From JAHFUI01 sp041485905 (GTDB lineage Bacteria; Acidobacteriota; Vicinamibacteria; Vicinamibacterales; CAVVIG01), in assembly GCA_041485905.1 (NCBI GenBank), contig JBGPKK010000020.1, forward strand, positions 1-46,043: a stretch of DNA of 46,043 nucleotides. The letters are read 5' to 3'. Below, piece after piece: positions 5,400 to 14,386 of this stretch (position 1 is its first letter; every line of letters starts with the position of its first letter). The notes beneath the pieces are model-generated. The model saw only the letters and a program-made list of their open reading frames with translations. It was not told where the DNA came from and did no database searches. Made by a program: the position numbers and the translations under genes.

Positions 5400-6319
5400 G
5401 GCCTATGACGATGACTCCCGAACCGTCCGTCATCGAGATCGACAATCTGGTTCGCCGCTACGGCAGCGCCGACGCCGTGAACGGCCTCAGCCTGCGGGTG
5501 CAGCCGGGACGCTGCTACGGCTTCTTCGGCCGCAACGGGGCAGGCAAGACCACGACGATCAAGTGCCTCTTGAATCTTCTGCGGCCGACGAGCGGAGCCG
5601 TGAAGGTCTTCGGCCTCGATCCGGCGCGTCACGAGGTGGCGGTCAAATCGCGGCTCGCGTACGTGCCGGACACGGTCGCGTTCTATCCGTGGATGACCGT
5701 GCGCGACACGCTCGACTACTTCGCGTCGTTTCGCGCGCACTGGAATCAGCGCACCGAAGCGGCGCTTGTCGATCAGTTCCGGCTCGATCTTCGCCAGAAG
5801 ACCGGCCGTCTGTCCAAAGGGCAACGCACGCAGTTGGCGCTCATCACGGCCATCTGCCCGGAGCCGGAGTTGCTGGTGCTCGACGAACCGACGTCCGGCC
5901 TCGATCCGATCATTCGCCGCGAATTCATTCGCACCGTGATCGGCGCCTACCAGGACAGCGACCCGGGGCGCCGAACGGTGTTCGTCTCGACCCACCTGAT
6001 CTCCGAGTTCGAGGGGCTGATCGACGAGTTCACCATCATCGAGGGTGGACGCGAGGTGCTCACGCTGGACGCCGACGTCGCGCGCGCGCGGTACCAGAAG
6101 ATCTACGCGCACTTTCCCGATGACCCCGGGACGCTGGATCTGGCTGGCGCGCATGTGCTTCGCCAGCGAGGCCGCGACGTGGAAGTTGTCGTCAACGGCA
6201 ACTCGGTGGAAGTCATGGAGCGCTTGCGGCTGCGGTCGCCGGAGACGCTGACGACCGAGGCGCTGACCCTCGAAGAGATCTTCGTCACCACGCTCCAGCC
6301 TGGCGGAGCGATGGTATGA
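5396..6319 (+). CDS. ABC transporter ATP-binding protein
   Basis: A 307-residue nucleotide-binding subunit. Walker A is GRNGAGKT (45-52), the signature motif is LSKGQ (139-143, K in place of the usual G), Walker B is LLVLDE (159-164), the D-loop is SGLD and the H-loop His is at 200 (VSTH). The region after about 220 is a variable C-terminal extension. The ATG overlaps the GntR stop codon, and the gene in turn overlaps the permease gene, so all three are translationally coupled. By context it powers an ABC-2-type exporter under GntR control, resembling YtrB/BcrA-type systems for antibiotics, lipids or ions; the substrate cannot be read from sequence. Confidence 0.92.
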   Translation: MRPMTMTPEPSVIEIDNLVRRYGSADAVNGLSLRVQPGRCYGFFGRNGAGKTTTIKCLLNLLRPTSGAVKVFGLDPARHEVAVKSRLAYVPDTVAFYPWMTVRDTLDYFASFRAHWNQRTEAALVDQFRLDLRQKTGRLSKGQRTQLALITAICPEPELLVLDEPTSGLDPIIRREFIRTVIGAYQDSDPGRRTVFVSTHLISEFEGLIDEFTIIEGGREVLTLDADVARARYQKIYAHFPDDPGTLDLAGAHVLRQRGRDVEVVVNGNSVEVMERLRLRSPETLTTEALTLEEIFVTTLQPGGAMV

Positions 6320-7830
6320 CGCGCGCCGCGCTGCTCGCGTTCCGCCCGATCACCAAGGAGATTCGGGCGCTGTCGCTTGCCTTTCTGACGTGTCTCGTCG
6401 CGATGGTCGCCGCCGGTGTCTTCAGCCGATTGCGCGGATTCTTGATCCCCACGTACTTCCTCGGAGCGGCGGCGCTCGGCGCACTGTCGATCGGCCACGA
6501 GTACAGCCATCGCACACTGGCCCTGCTGCTCTCCCAGCCGGCGCGCCGGCAACGTGTCCTCCTCGTCAAGCTTGGTGTGCTGGCGGCGATGCTGGTGGCG
6601 ATCGGTGCGGTGGCGTGGGCCGTCATGAGGGGTGATAGTCACTTCCCCGAGTCGCAGAGGCTGGCGATCGGCCTGCTGCCCTTGCTGTGCGGCCTGTCGG
6701 TCGCGCCGTGGCTCACGATGGCGTGCCGCAGCCCGATCGCCGGCACAGTCTTCACCATCGCGTTGCCCGGGGTCATGTTGACGGTGAGTGATCTCGTGTA
6801 CGTGGCGATCTACGGGCCGGGACCGGCCGCGGACTTCGAGATGGCCGTCCTGTGGCGCGGAACGCTGGGCCTCTGCGCGATCGGGGCCGTCATGAGCTGG
6901 CGCATGTTCATGCGGCTCGAGGCGATCGACGGCGGCGGCCCGGATGTTCATCTGCCGCAGTGGTTGCGCTGGGGGGCGACGCCGAGCATCGGGGCGCCCG
7001 CGCTCACGAAGCGCCCCCGGGTCTGGCTGCTCGTGAAGAAAGAGCTCCGGCTGCAGCAGATGGCGTTTGCCGTCGCCGGACTCTACCTGCTCGGCTGGCT
7101 GACGCTCGTTTCGCTGAGGGCTCGCGTCCCCGCTGTGGATGACGTCTTCAGCGGGCTCACATTCTTCTACGGGGCACTGATCTCCTTCTACGGGGCACTG
7201 ATCTCGATGCTGATTGGATCGCTCGCCAGCGCCGAAGAACGACAGCTCGGCACGCTCGAGTGGCAGCTGCTCCTTCCCGTGGCGATCTGGAAGCAGTGGG
7301 CCGTCAAGGCGGGAACGGCTGTGGGCCTGGCGCTACTGCTGGCGCTCGGCGTGCCGGCGCTGCTGGCCTCCATCAATCCGGCTCTGGACCTGGAACGCTT
7401 CCTCCAGCCGCAGCTCGCGGCCGGCGTCGCACTGCTCACCGTCGGCAGCCTCTATGTCTCTTCCCTCAGCACCAGCGGACTCCGGGCGCTGCTGGTTTCG
7501 CTGCCGGCGTTGATTGGAGCTGCGTTGTTCCTCCAATTTCTGGCCGAATACCCGGGCTCCGCGGTGTTTCGTGGGCTCAGAGGGACCGTGCCCGTGCCCC
7601 CAATTCAAGTCAGTCTGCGTGTTGTCACGGTGCTGGAGCCGATACTCACCGGAGGCTTACTCGCCCTGATGCTGCGGTTCGCGCTGACAAATCACCGCTC
7701 GGCCGATCGCACCGCCGATCGCGTGTTGAAGCAGTTGCTCTGGATGGCGGGTTGCCTGACGGTCGGCGTCATCGGCGTGGCCGGCGTGGCGGCATTCGTC
7801 CGGCCCCGGCTGCCATGGTGGTGGTGGTGA
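6316..7830 (+). CDS. ABC-2 type transporter permease
   Basis: A 504-residue polytopic membrane protein, start ATG overlapping the ATPase stop (ATGA). Hydrophobic segments are spread across both halves, for example ALSLAFLTCLVAMVAAGVF and MLVAIGAVAWAVM, LLVSLPALIGAALFLQFLAE and QLLWMAGCLTVGVIGVAGVA. The two halves look like a duplicated ABC-2 core, so one gene may supply the whole permease. An in-frame 21-bp tandem duplication gives FYGALISFYGALIS inside a membrane segment at about residues 284-297. It ends 8 bp before the convergent PhoD gene. Substrate unknown. Confidence 0.85.
   Translation: MTRAALLAFRPITKEIRALSLAFLTCLVAMVAAGVFSRLRGFLIPTYFLGAAALGALSIGHEYSHRTLALLLSQPARRQRVLLVKLGVLAAMLVAIGAVAWAVMRGDSHFPESQRLAIGLLPLLCGLSVAPWLTMACRSPIAGTVFTIALPGVMLTVSDLVYVAIYGPGPAADFEMAVLWRGTLGLCAIGAVMSWRMFMRLEAIDGGGPDVHLPQWLRWGATPSIGAPALTKRPRVWLLVKKELRLQQMAFAVAGLYLLGWLTLVSLRARVPAVDDVFSGLTFFYGALISFYGALISMLIGSLASAEERQLGTLEWQLLLPVAIWKQWAVKAGTAVGLALLLALGVPALLASINPALDLERFLQPQLAAGVALLTVGSLYVSSLSTSGLRALLVSLPALIGAALFLQFLAEYPGSAVFRGLRGTVPVPPIQVSLRVVTVLEPILTGGLLALMLRFALTNHRSADRTADRVLKQLLWMAGCLTVGVIGVAGVAAFVRPRLPWWWW
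7164..7205 (+). repeat. In-frame tandem duplication of 21 bp in permease gene
   Basis: The unit CTTCTACGGGGCACTGATCT C (7164-7184) is repeated immediately at 7185-7205 with no mismatch, duplicating seven residues (FYGALIS) in a predicted membrane helix. Lack of any divergence suggests a recent slippage event. Confidence 0.85.
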
Positions 7831-7838
7831 CCCCGCGC

Positions 7839-9365
7839 TCAGACGCGCTGGGCCCCGCAGCGGCCGTCTTCGACCACGAATTCCGCGCGCGTGCGGCGGG
7901 GCGCCCCGGGGCGCGAGACATAGTCCAGCACCCGGAACTCCGCGCGCATGCGAGTCGGCGCGATCTCGCACGAGACGTAGCCGCGCTGGCTGTTGAAGAA
8001 CTTCACGAACGGGTTCTCGGCGACGACCGGCCGCATGTTCTCCGAGATGTCGTCCCCGTCGCCACCACTGGTGATGGAACTGCCGACGAACTCGGTCCCG
8101 ACCACGGGCGATTTCGGATCGTCGAAGTCCACCTTCAAGTCGTTCACCCAGTGGTTGTGGATGTCTCCGGTCAGCACGATCGGGTTGCGCGGACGGCGAT
8201 CGGCGAGAAACTGCAGGAACCGCTTGCGTTCCACCTGATAGCCGCTCCACTGATCCATGGAGAACTTCCGATCGGACCCGGGCGCGAAGTCCACGCCGGC
8301 CATCATCACCTGCTGCGGAATGACGTTCCATCGGGCGCGGCTTCGATCGAGACCGGCCATCAGCCACTTACGCTGCTCCGCTCCCATCATCGTCGCCTTC
8401 GGATCGAACGCCCCGTCGCAGAGGTACGCGACCCCGTCGCCGCACGGCTGGTCGGTGCGGTACTGCCGGGTGTCGAGCACAAAACAGTCCGCCAGGTTCC
8501 CGTACGAAAACCGGCGATACAGCCGCGCCCATGGTCCGTGCGGCCCGGCGGTGCGGCGCAGCGGCATGTGCTCGTAATACGCCTGGTAGGCCGCGGCGCG
8601 GCGCTTCAGAAATGCGTCGACCGGGTCGTTCCGATTCGAGATCGCGCCGGCGTAGTTGTTGGACACGTCGTGATCGTCCCACGTGACCACCCACGGGAAC
8701 GCCGCGTGCGCCGCCTGAAGGCCGGGATCGGTTCGATATTGAGCGTGTCGCGTTCGGTACTGCTCGAGGGTGAACACCTCGCCGTCGACGTGCTGGCGTG
8801 GCACGCCCTGGTCGGGGCGGCGCGACGCTTCGTAGATGTAATCGCCGAGATGAAAAACGAGGTCGAGGTCCTCTGCGGCCATGTGCTCGTAGGCCGTGAA
8901 GTAGCCGAATTCGAAATGCTGGCACGATGCGAAAGCAAACCGCATCCGATCGGCGGCGGCGCCGGGCGAGGGAAGCGTTTTTGTACGGCCGGTCGGGCTC
9001 AGCTCGTCGCCGACGCGGAAGCGGTACCAGTAGGGGCGATTTTCCCGCAGACCGTTCACTTCAACGTGAACGGCATGCGCCGACTCGTGGCGGGCGATCG
9101 CTTTTCCCCGGCGGACGACCTGCTGCATCCGTTCGTCGGCCGCGACCTCCCATAAGACTTCGACGGGCGCAGGCGTCATGCCGCCACCGGTCAACGGTTC
9201 CGGCGCGAGACGGGTCCAGAGCACGGCGCCATCCGCGGTCGGATCGCCCGACGCCACGCCAAGCGTGAAGGGTGAGGTCGGGAAGCGGAAACGTCCGGCG
9301 AGGACGGACCGGGCCGCGACCAGCGAAAGGCCGCCGATGAGAACCGCGCGCCGACTCAGCGTCAT
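7839..9365 (-). CDS. phoD: PhoD-like alkaline phosphatase/phosphodiesterase, Tat-exported
   Basis: A 508-residue protein from ATG 9365; upstream in-frame codons come from a 10-bp repeat array and are excluded. The N terminus TLSRRAVLIGGLSLVAA is a twin-arginine-type signal. It continues with FTLGVASGDPTADGAVLWTR (PhoD N-terminal domain) and the metallophosphatase motifs FASCQHFEFGYFTAYEH, DLVFHLGDYIYE, VVTWDDHDVSNNYAG and IVLTGDIHNHW, which carry the Asp, Asn and His metal ligands. PhoD enzymes use Fe/Ca to release phosphate from mono- and diesters outside the cytoplasm. A tatC gene is also in this window (25350-26183). No Pho-box was recognised. Confidence 0.93.
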   Translation of the reverse strand: MTLSRRAVLIGGLSLVAARSVLAGRFRFPTSPFTLGVASGDPTADGAVLWTRLAPEPLTGGGMTPAPVEVLWEVAADERMQQVVRRGKAIARHESAHAVHVEVNGLRENRPYWYRFRVGDELSPTGRTKTLPSPGAAADRMRFAFASCQHFEFGYFTAYEHMAAEDLDLVFHLGDYIYEASRRPDQGVPRQHVDGEVFTLEQYRTRHAQYRTDPGLQAAHAAFPWVVTWDDHDVSNNYAGAISNRNDPVDAFLKRRAAAYQAYYEHMPLRRTAGPHGPWARLYRRFSYGNLADCFVLDTRQYRTDQPCGDGVAYLCDGAFDPKATMMGAEQRKWLMAGLDRSRARWNVIPQQVMMAGVDFAPGSDRKFSMDQWSGYQVERKRFLQFLADRRPRNPIVLTGDIHNHWVNDLKVDFDDPKSPVVGTEFVGSSITSGGDGDDISENMRPVVAENPFVKFFNSQRGYVSCEIAPTRMRAEFRVLDYVSRPGAPRRTRAEFVVEDGRCGAQRV

Positions 9366-9369
9366 CTTC

Positions 9370-9426
9370 TCTACCTGACCTACCTGACCCACCCGACCTA
9401 CCCGACCTGCCTGACCTACCCGCCCT
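9370..9426. repeat. Degenerate tandem array of about 10-bp units
   Basis: Five to six imperfect copies of a CTACCTGACC-like unit (variants CTACCCGACC, CCTGACCTAC) run between the PhoD start and the end of the small exported-protein gene. All copies keep CTACC or CCTGAC. It lies where the PhoD leader should be, so copy number may affect its translation. Confidence 0.6.
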
Positions 9427-9432
9427 GTGCTC

Positions 9433-9654
9433 CTACCGTGTCGTATCGTGCACAACCCTGCCGTCGACGCGGTCAACGCCGATTGGAGCCAACATCGTTC
9501 CTTCGCGATGCGGCGCAAAGAACGCATCGTACATCGTCGAGGGATTCAAGCTCTCGACGTTGTCGGCGGCCTGAGCGTCCTGCATGGCGAACGCAGGCAT
9601 GCCAGGCACGAACAGCGCAACGACGGTCGCCAGAATCGAAATGCCACCTCTCAT
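9433..9654 (-). CDS. Small exported protein, function unknown
   Basis: A 73-residue frame starting at ATG 9654 with a strong GGAGGAG ribosome-binding site 5 nt upstream. The start MRGGISILATVVALFVPGMP followed by AFA-MQDA is a convincing signal peptide with an AxA cleavage site. The mature 50 residues (DNVESLNPSTMYDAFFAPHR) are hydrophilic with no cysteines and no motif I know. It could be a genuine small secreted protein or the N-terminal stump of a larger one cut off by expansion of the repeat array just downstream. It precedes phoD on the same strand. Confidence 0.55.
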   Translation of the reverse strand: MRGGISILATVVALFVPGMPAFAMQDAQAADNVESLNPSTMYDAFFAPHREGTMLAPIGVDRVDGRVVHDTTR

Positions 9655-9695
9655 GAAGCTCCTCCATGGTCATGCCTGCAACTCAGACCGTCCCA

Positions 9696-10295
9696 CTATT
9701 GCGGTCGTTCAGTCACGGGTGTCGTTCCGGGATCGGGCAGCGGCGGCGCGTCCCCGCCACGCGCGCTCTGCGCGAGCAGATCGTCGACGGACGCATATGG
9801 ATAGATCACCCGGCCGCCGTTCTGGGCGAGGCCGCCTGTATCGGCCGTCGGCCCGTAGGTGGAATACAGCGATTGCCCCCACAGCCGCAGGTAGACCGTC
9901 AACTGACCGCGATGGTGCGATGAATGGGTAAAGCGCCGTGTCAAAACCCAGGCGCGCGAACGCACGACGTCGAAGAACTCGGTCGGTTGCTCGAACCACT
10001 CGTCCGGCTGGCGCGCGATACGGTCGACGCGCTCGGCTGAGCAGGAGGCGTAGTGGTCGAGAAACCCCATACGCGTCTCTTCAGCCGGCAGCGGCGGTCG
10101 ATCGATGGCGATCCCGAGCATGTTGCGCATCCAGAGGTCCTCGCTGACGCATTGGTGAACCATGTGCTCGAGCGGCGATCGGGCGCGCGGCTCCGGGCGA
10201 AAATCCATCCGATCGTCAGGTACCTGCGACCAGACGCCTAATGTCTTCAGACGTTCGGTTTCGAACGTATCGACGAGAAAATGAAAACGAGTCAC
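9696..10295 (-). CDS. DinB-family (DUF664-like) four-helix protein
   Basis: A 199-residue protein from GTG 10295, chosen because GGAGG stands 4-5 nt upstream; longer starts lack a site. The opening FHFLVDTFETERLKTLGVWS, then SPLEHMVHQCVSEDLWMRNM and RFTHSSHHRGQLTVYLRLWG hold the three metal-ligand histidines typical of DinB/YfiT folds (EHxxH and SHHRGQ). The family includes putative metal-dependent thiol transferases. The Pro-rich tail (APPLPDPGTTPV) is extra. It follows the methyltransferase gene on the same strand, separated by a 120-bp spacer that contains an inverted repeat. Confidence 0.85.
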   Translation of the reverse strand: MTRFHFLVDTFETERLKTLGVWSQVPDDRMDFRPEPRARSPLEHMVHQCVSEDLWMRNMLGIAIDRPPLPAEETRMGFLDHYASCSAERVDRIARQPDEWFEQPTEFFDVVRSRAWVLTRRFTHSSHHRGQLTVYLRLWGQSLYSTYGPTADTGGLAQNGGRVIYPYASVDDLLAQSARGGDAPPLPDPGTTPVTERPQ

Positions 10296-10320
10296 GAAAC
10301 CTCCACGCGAAACCTGACTA

Positions 10321-10408
10321 CCACGGAGGACGCGGAGGACATGAGGAACAATCCTGTCGCCTTCCAAACAAGATCGATCCTCCGGGTCCTCTGTGTCCCC
10401 CGTGGTGG
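10321..10408. repeat. Imperfect inverted repeat of CCACGGAGGACGCGGAGGAC type
   Basis: The left arm CCACGGAGGACGCGGAGGAC (10321-10340) is matched on the opposite strand by CCACGGGGGACACAGAGGAC (complement of about 10388-10407). The spacer is about 45 bp. It lies between the methyltransferase and DinB genes. Repeats of this kind are familiar as dispersed intergenic elements in several GC-rich phyla; here it is seen once. Confidence 0.6.
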
Positions 10409-10415
10409 AGAGTTG

Positions 10416-11246
10416 TCACGGTTTGCTCGCCGACGCGAGGACGACCGCCATCGGCAAGGCGATGGTCGAGCCCTCGACATACGGTTGAAGCGCGACCTGA
10501 ACTGCGCGTCGAATGGCGGCGAGCGCCTGCGGCGTCTGCGCCTGCAGGGCGGCTGACGTCCGAACGCCACCGTTCAGGGCCGCCTCGAACAGCGCATCGG
10601 CAGACGACAGCCTCCAGATCAACGGCAACTGCCTGACGTCTGCGTTCTCGAATCCGGCCTGCGCCAACGCTCGACGACACTCGCCCGGATCGCTGAACCG
10701 GAAGAACGGTGGACCATCAGGCAGGCCGACATCTGTCGTGCCACAGGTCTCCATCGCCCGCAGGACGATGCCAAAGCCGACCGCTTTCTCCGGCCTGTCC
10801 CAAACGGTGAAGGCATATCGACCGCCAGGAGCGAGCACGCGGTACGCGTGCGCGATCGCGGCTTCCGGCCGCGCCAGGTGAAGCAATCCGAAATTCATAA
10901 GCACAACGTCGAAGCTGTCGTCGTCAAACGGCAGCGCCTCCGCGTCCCCCTCGAGACACTCGATGTCCGGATAGCGGCGTCGCGCCTCCGCGATCATCGA
11001 CGGTGAAAAGTCGAGACCGACCACTCGGGCGCCACGCGCCGCCGCGGCAGCAGCCACATAGCCCGGGCCGGTCGCGACGTCGAGCACACGCGCGCCCGTT
11101 CCAACGCCGGCCGCGTCCAGAAGCGGTTCGGTTGTCTGGGCGGTCAGCGTCCCGAACGTGTCTGGATAATGCGCCGCGGCTCGCTGCCAACCGTTGTGCT
11201 CGAAGTCGTGAAAGGCATCGGGACCCGTCGGTTTCGGTGGCGTCAT
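10416..11246 (-). CDS. Class I SAM-dependent methyltransferase
   Basis: A 276-residue protein. Motif I is VLDVATGPGYVAAAAA (about 54-69), motif II VGLDFSPSMIAEAR, motif III GDAEALPFDDDSFDVVLMNF and motif IV VLAPGGRYAFTVWDRPEKA, the order of UbiE/COQ5-like methyltransferases. The C-terminal third (FRFSDPGECRRALAQAGF and later) is the usual lid. The substrate is unknown. The ATG at 11246 has no ribosome-binding site; a TATATT hexamer lies 8 nt upstream, so the mRNA is probably leaderless. It diverges from the flavin oxidoreductase gene across 26 bp. Confidence 0.9.
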   Translation of the reverse strand: MTPPKPTGPDAFHDFEHNGWQRAAAHYPDTFGTLTAQTTEPLLDAAGVGTGARVLDVATGPGYVAAAAAARGARVVGLDFSPSMIAEARRRYPDIECLEGDAEALPFDDDSFDVVLMNFGLLHLARPEAAIAHAYRVLAPGGRYAFTVWDRPEKAVGFGIVLRAMETCGTTDVGLPDGPPFFRFSDPGECRRALAQAGFENADVRQLPLIWRLSSADALFEAALNGGVRTSAALQAQTPQALAAIRRAVQVALQPYVEGSTIALPMAVVLASASKP

Positions 11247-11272
11247 ATCGAGTCAATATAGAATCGGGGCGA
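11247..11272. promoter_or_regulatory. Divergent promoter with overlapping -10 hexamers
   Basis: On the plus strand TAGAAT (11259-11264) is 8 nt before the ATG at 11273. On the minus strand TATATT (11260-11255) is 8 nt before the ATG at 11246. The hexamers share 11259-11260. Neither gene has a Shine-Dalgarno sequence in this gap, so both messages should be leaderless and transcription in the two directions should be mutually exclusive at any moment. No strong -35 is visible on either side. Confidence 0.6.
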
Positions 11273-12379
<1,107 letters not shown>

Positions 12380-12381
12380 AT

Positions 12382-12401
12382 CGCAGGGCTTCAGCCCTGC
12401 G
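12382..12401. repeat. Short perfect palindrome, loop TTCA
   Basis: CGCAGGGC and GCCCTGCG form an 8-bp stem around TTCA. An almost identical element with loop TAAA sits at 40156-40175. There is no T-run after it, and the next gene starts only 18 bp later, so readthrough is likely. Confidence 0.7.
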
Positions 12402-12419
12402 AATCTCGTGGAGGGCGTG

Positions 12420-13340
12420 ATGCGCGTATCGCTCGGTGTTGCGTTCGTCGCGGTCCTGGCCGTCCTGACCGTTCACGCGGTTACACAACAGAAGCTCACG
12501 CCCGGGCCGATGCGGATCGAGAAGGTCAAGGACAACCTCTACGTCGTGAGAGGACCGTTCAACGCGTGCGCGCCAAACGGATGCGGCGCCAATTCGGTGG
12601 ACGATGGGTTGCTGCACGAGGCGGGCGACGTCGCGGTCCGCGTCACGACGGATGGCGTGATCGTCGTGGACGACAAGTTCGCGCCGAACGTGCCGGACGT
12701 GCTCGACAAGATCAAGAGCATCACGGCGCAGCCGATCAGATATCTTCTCAACACCCACCACCACACCGATCACATCGGCGGCAACGGCGAGATTCTCAAT
12801 CGCGGCATTGAGATCATCGCGCACCGCAACATCCGCGACAACATCATCAGGAACAGGCAGCCGGGTCCCCCGCGCATCGTCTTCAACGATCAGGCGTCGG
12901 TTTTCCTGGGCGGCGTGGAAGTGCAGCTGATGTATCTGGGCCGCGGCCACACCAACGGCGATACCGTCATCTACTTCCCCGACCTCCGGACCGTGCACTC
13001 CGGCGATCTGGTCATCGACGGCATGCCGGTCATCGACTACAACAACGGCGGGAGCGCGCTGGAGTTCGTCAAGACGCTGAACAATCTCTTGAAGATCGAC
13101 TTCGACACGGTCATTCCAGGTCACGGCCGTGTGCTGACCAAAGAGGACGTGCGCGCGTACGTGCCCAAGCTCGAGACGATGAACAGGCGGATGGCGGAGC
13201 TCGTGAAAATGCGCGTCGCGAAGAACCAGCTCGAAAAACAGCTCAAACTCGACGACCTCGGCTGGGCGCACACAGTCAGCACGCTGACTTTCATGCGCAG
13301 CATCGGGCAGTACTACGACGAGGTTGCGGCCGGTCGATGA
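12420..13340 (+). CDS. Exported metallo-beta-lactamase-fold hydrolase
   Basis: A 306-residue protein from ATG 12420, with GGAGG 6 nt upstream. A signal peptide (RVSLGVAFVAVLAVLTVHAV) precedes the MBL fold. The zinc motifs are all present: HHHTDH (113-118), the GRGHTNGDT histidine, HSGDLV aspartate and PGHGR histidine. It resembles the broad class of periplasmic MBL hydrolases (B3-like, lactonase/SoxH-like) rather than a known resistance enzyme, and a carbapenemase role should not be assumed. The insert CAPNGCGANSVDDG has two cysteines. It is 40 bp downstream of the OYE gene and 45 bp upstream of the cyclase gene, so the three may be co-transcribed. Confidence 0.9.
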   Translation: MRVSLGVAFVAVLAVLTVHAVTQQKLTPGPMRIEKVKDNLYVVRGPFNACAPNGCGANSVDDGLLHEAGDVAVRVTTDGVIVVDDKFAPNVPDVLDKIKSITAQPIRYLLNTHHHTDHIGGNGEILNRGIEIIAHRNIRDNIIRNRQPGPPRIVFNDQASVFLGGVEVQLMYLGRGHTNGDTVIYFPDLRTVHSGDLVIDGMPVIDYNNGGSALEFVKTLNNLLKIDFDTVIPGHGRVLTKEDVRAYVPKLETMNRRMAELVKMRVAKNQLEKQLKLDDLGWAHTVSTLTFMRSIGQYYDEVAAGR

Positions 13341-13344
13341 GACT

Positions 13345-13362
13345 GTCCGCCTAAAGGCGGAC
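13345..13362. repeat. Short perfect palindrome, loop TAAA
   Basis: GTCCGCC pairs with GGCGGAC around TAAA, 4 bp after the MBL stop codon and 22 bp before the next ATG. Same design as the other short palindromes listed. Confidence 0.65.
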
Positions 13363-13384
13363 ACGACGTACAAGGGGGACAGTC

Positions 13385-14386
13385 ATGAAATTCTTATCGC
13401 TGGCCGCCGGTTCCGTGCTGGTCACGCTGGCCCTGGCGGGAATGACCGTGTACACACAGCAGCCCGTCGGTCCGACGTCGGATCACGCGCCCGTCACGAA
13501 GGCGCAGGCCGACCGCTGGATGACCGAGCAGTCGAACTGGGGTCGATGGGGGAAAGACGATCAGCTCGGCGCGCTGAACCTGGTGACCCAGCAGAAGCGT
13601 CAGCAGGCGATGGCGCTGGCCAGGACTGGGACGGTCGTCTCGCTGGAGCGCAGGGTCGTGCTGTCGCCCAAACCGGCGGAATCGAAGGCCGACGGCAAGC
13701 CGCACGGCATCTCGTTTTACGAAATCCGATTCAAAACCTTTCCGGCCGACGACCCGCGCGGAAATCCCGGCTTCAGCAGCGACATCCAGGAGTTCCACGT
13801 CCACGGCGGCATGACGCATCTCGACGCGCTCTGCCACGACAGCGACAACGGAAAGCTCTATAACGGGTTTCCGCTCAAAGAGACCGTCACCGAAGAAGCC
13901 GGGTGCACGAAGCTGGGTCTCGACAACCTCAAGGACGGCTTCGTCTCGCGCGGCATCCTGATCGACATGACACGTTTAAAGGGGCCGGCGCGCCAACCAG
14001 GATCGCCTGTCTATCCGGAAGACATCGAAGCGTGGGAAAAACAGGCCGGCCTCAGAGTCTCGGCCGGCGATGCGCTGTTCGTCTATAACACCGGCGCCGG
14101 CGGCCGAGCACCAGGCAACGGCGGATTCGATCTCTCGGTGATCCCCTGGCTGAAGGCGCGCGGCGTGGCCGTGACGAGCGGGGTCCGGGCGATCGCCGGC
14201 GACCCGCATGCGGACCATCGACTGGTGCTCGCGGCGCTCGGTGTGTATCTACTCGACGGCGTCCAACTGGATCGCCTCGCGGAAACCGCGGCGCGGCTGA
14301 ATCGCTGGGAGTTCCTGCTCGTCGTGGCTCCGCCGCAGGTGCCTGGCAGCACCGGCGCGATCGTCAATCCGCTGGCAATGTTCTAG
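13385..14386 (+). CDS. Exported cyclase-family (kynurenine-formamidase-like) protein
   Basis: A 333-residue protein with a signal peptide (KFLSLAAGSVLVTLALAG) and the cyclase/formamidase motif HGGMTHLDALCH at 140-151, whose two His and Asp bind metal in this family. Upstream NWGRWGKDDQLGALNLVT is characteristic of the longer cyclase branch found in soil bacteria. GDALFVYNTGAGG and later LLDGVQLDRLAE belong to the same fold. Family members hydrolyse cyclic or amide substrates; the actual substrate is not known. AGGGGG lies 8 nt before the ATG. Its stop TAG shares CTAG with the convergent TonB-C gene. Confidence 0.87.
   Translation: MKFLSLAAGSVLVTLALAGMTVYTQQPVGPTSDHAPVTKAQADRWMTEQSNWGRWGKDDQLGALNLVTQQKRQQAMALARTGTVVSLERRVVLSPKPAESKADGKPHGISFYEIRFKTFPADDPRGNPGFSSDIQEFHVHGGMTHLDALCHDSDNGKLYNGFPLKETVTEEAGCTKLGLDNLKDGFVSRGILIDMTRLKGPARQPGSPVYPEDIEAWEKQAGLRVSAGDALFVYNTGAGGRAPGNGGFDLSVIPWLKARGVAVTSGVRAIAGDPHADHRLVLAALGVYLLDGVQLDRLAETAARLNRWEFLLVVAPPQVPGSTGAIVNPLAMF

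Noticed and set aside
7260..9155. A 631-residue open frame on the plus strand crossing the permease end and the PhoD gene
   Set aside because: It lies out of frame in the permease and antisense to PhoD; both real genes have clear motifs. Long shadow frames are expected in GC-rich DNA.
9370..9426. CRISPR array
   Set aside because: Units of about 10 bp without spacers; the same holds for 23024-23110. No cas gene in the window.
12420..13340. A carbapenemase-type resistance gene
   Set aside because: Zinc motifs are present, but these are common to all MBL hydrolases; nothing else supports resistance.
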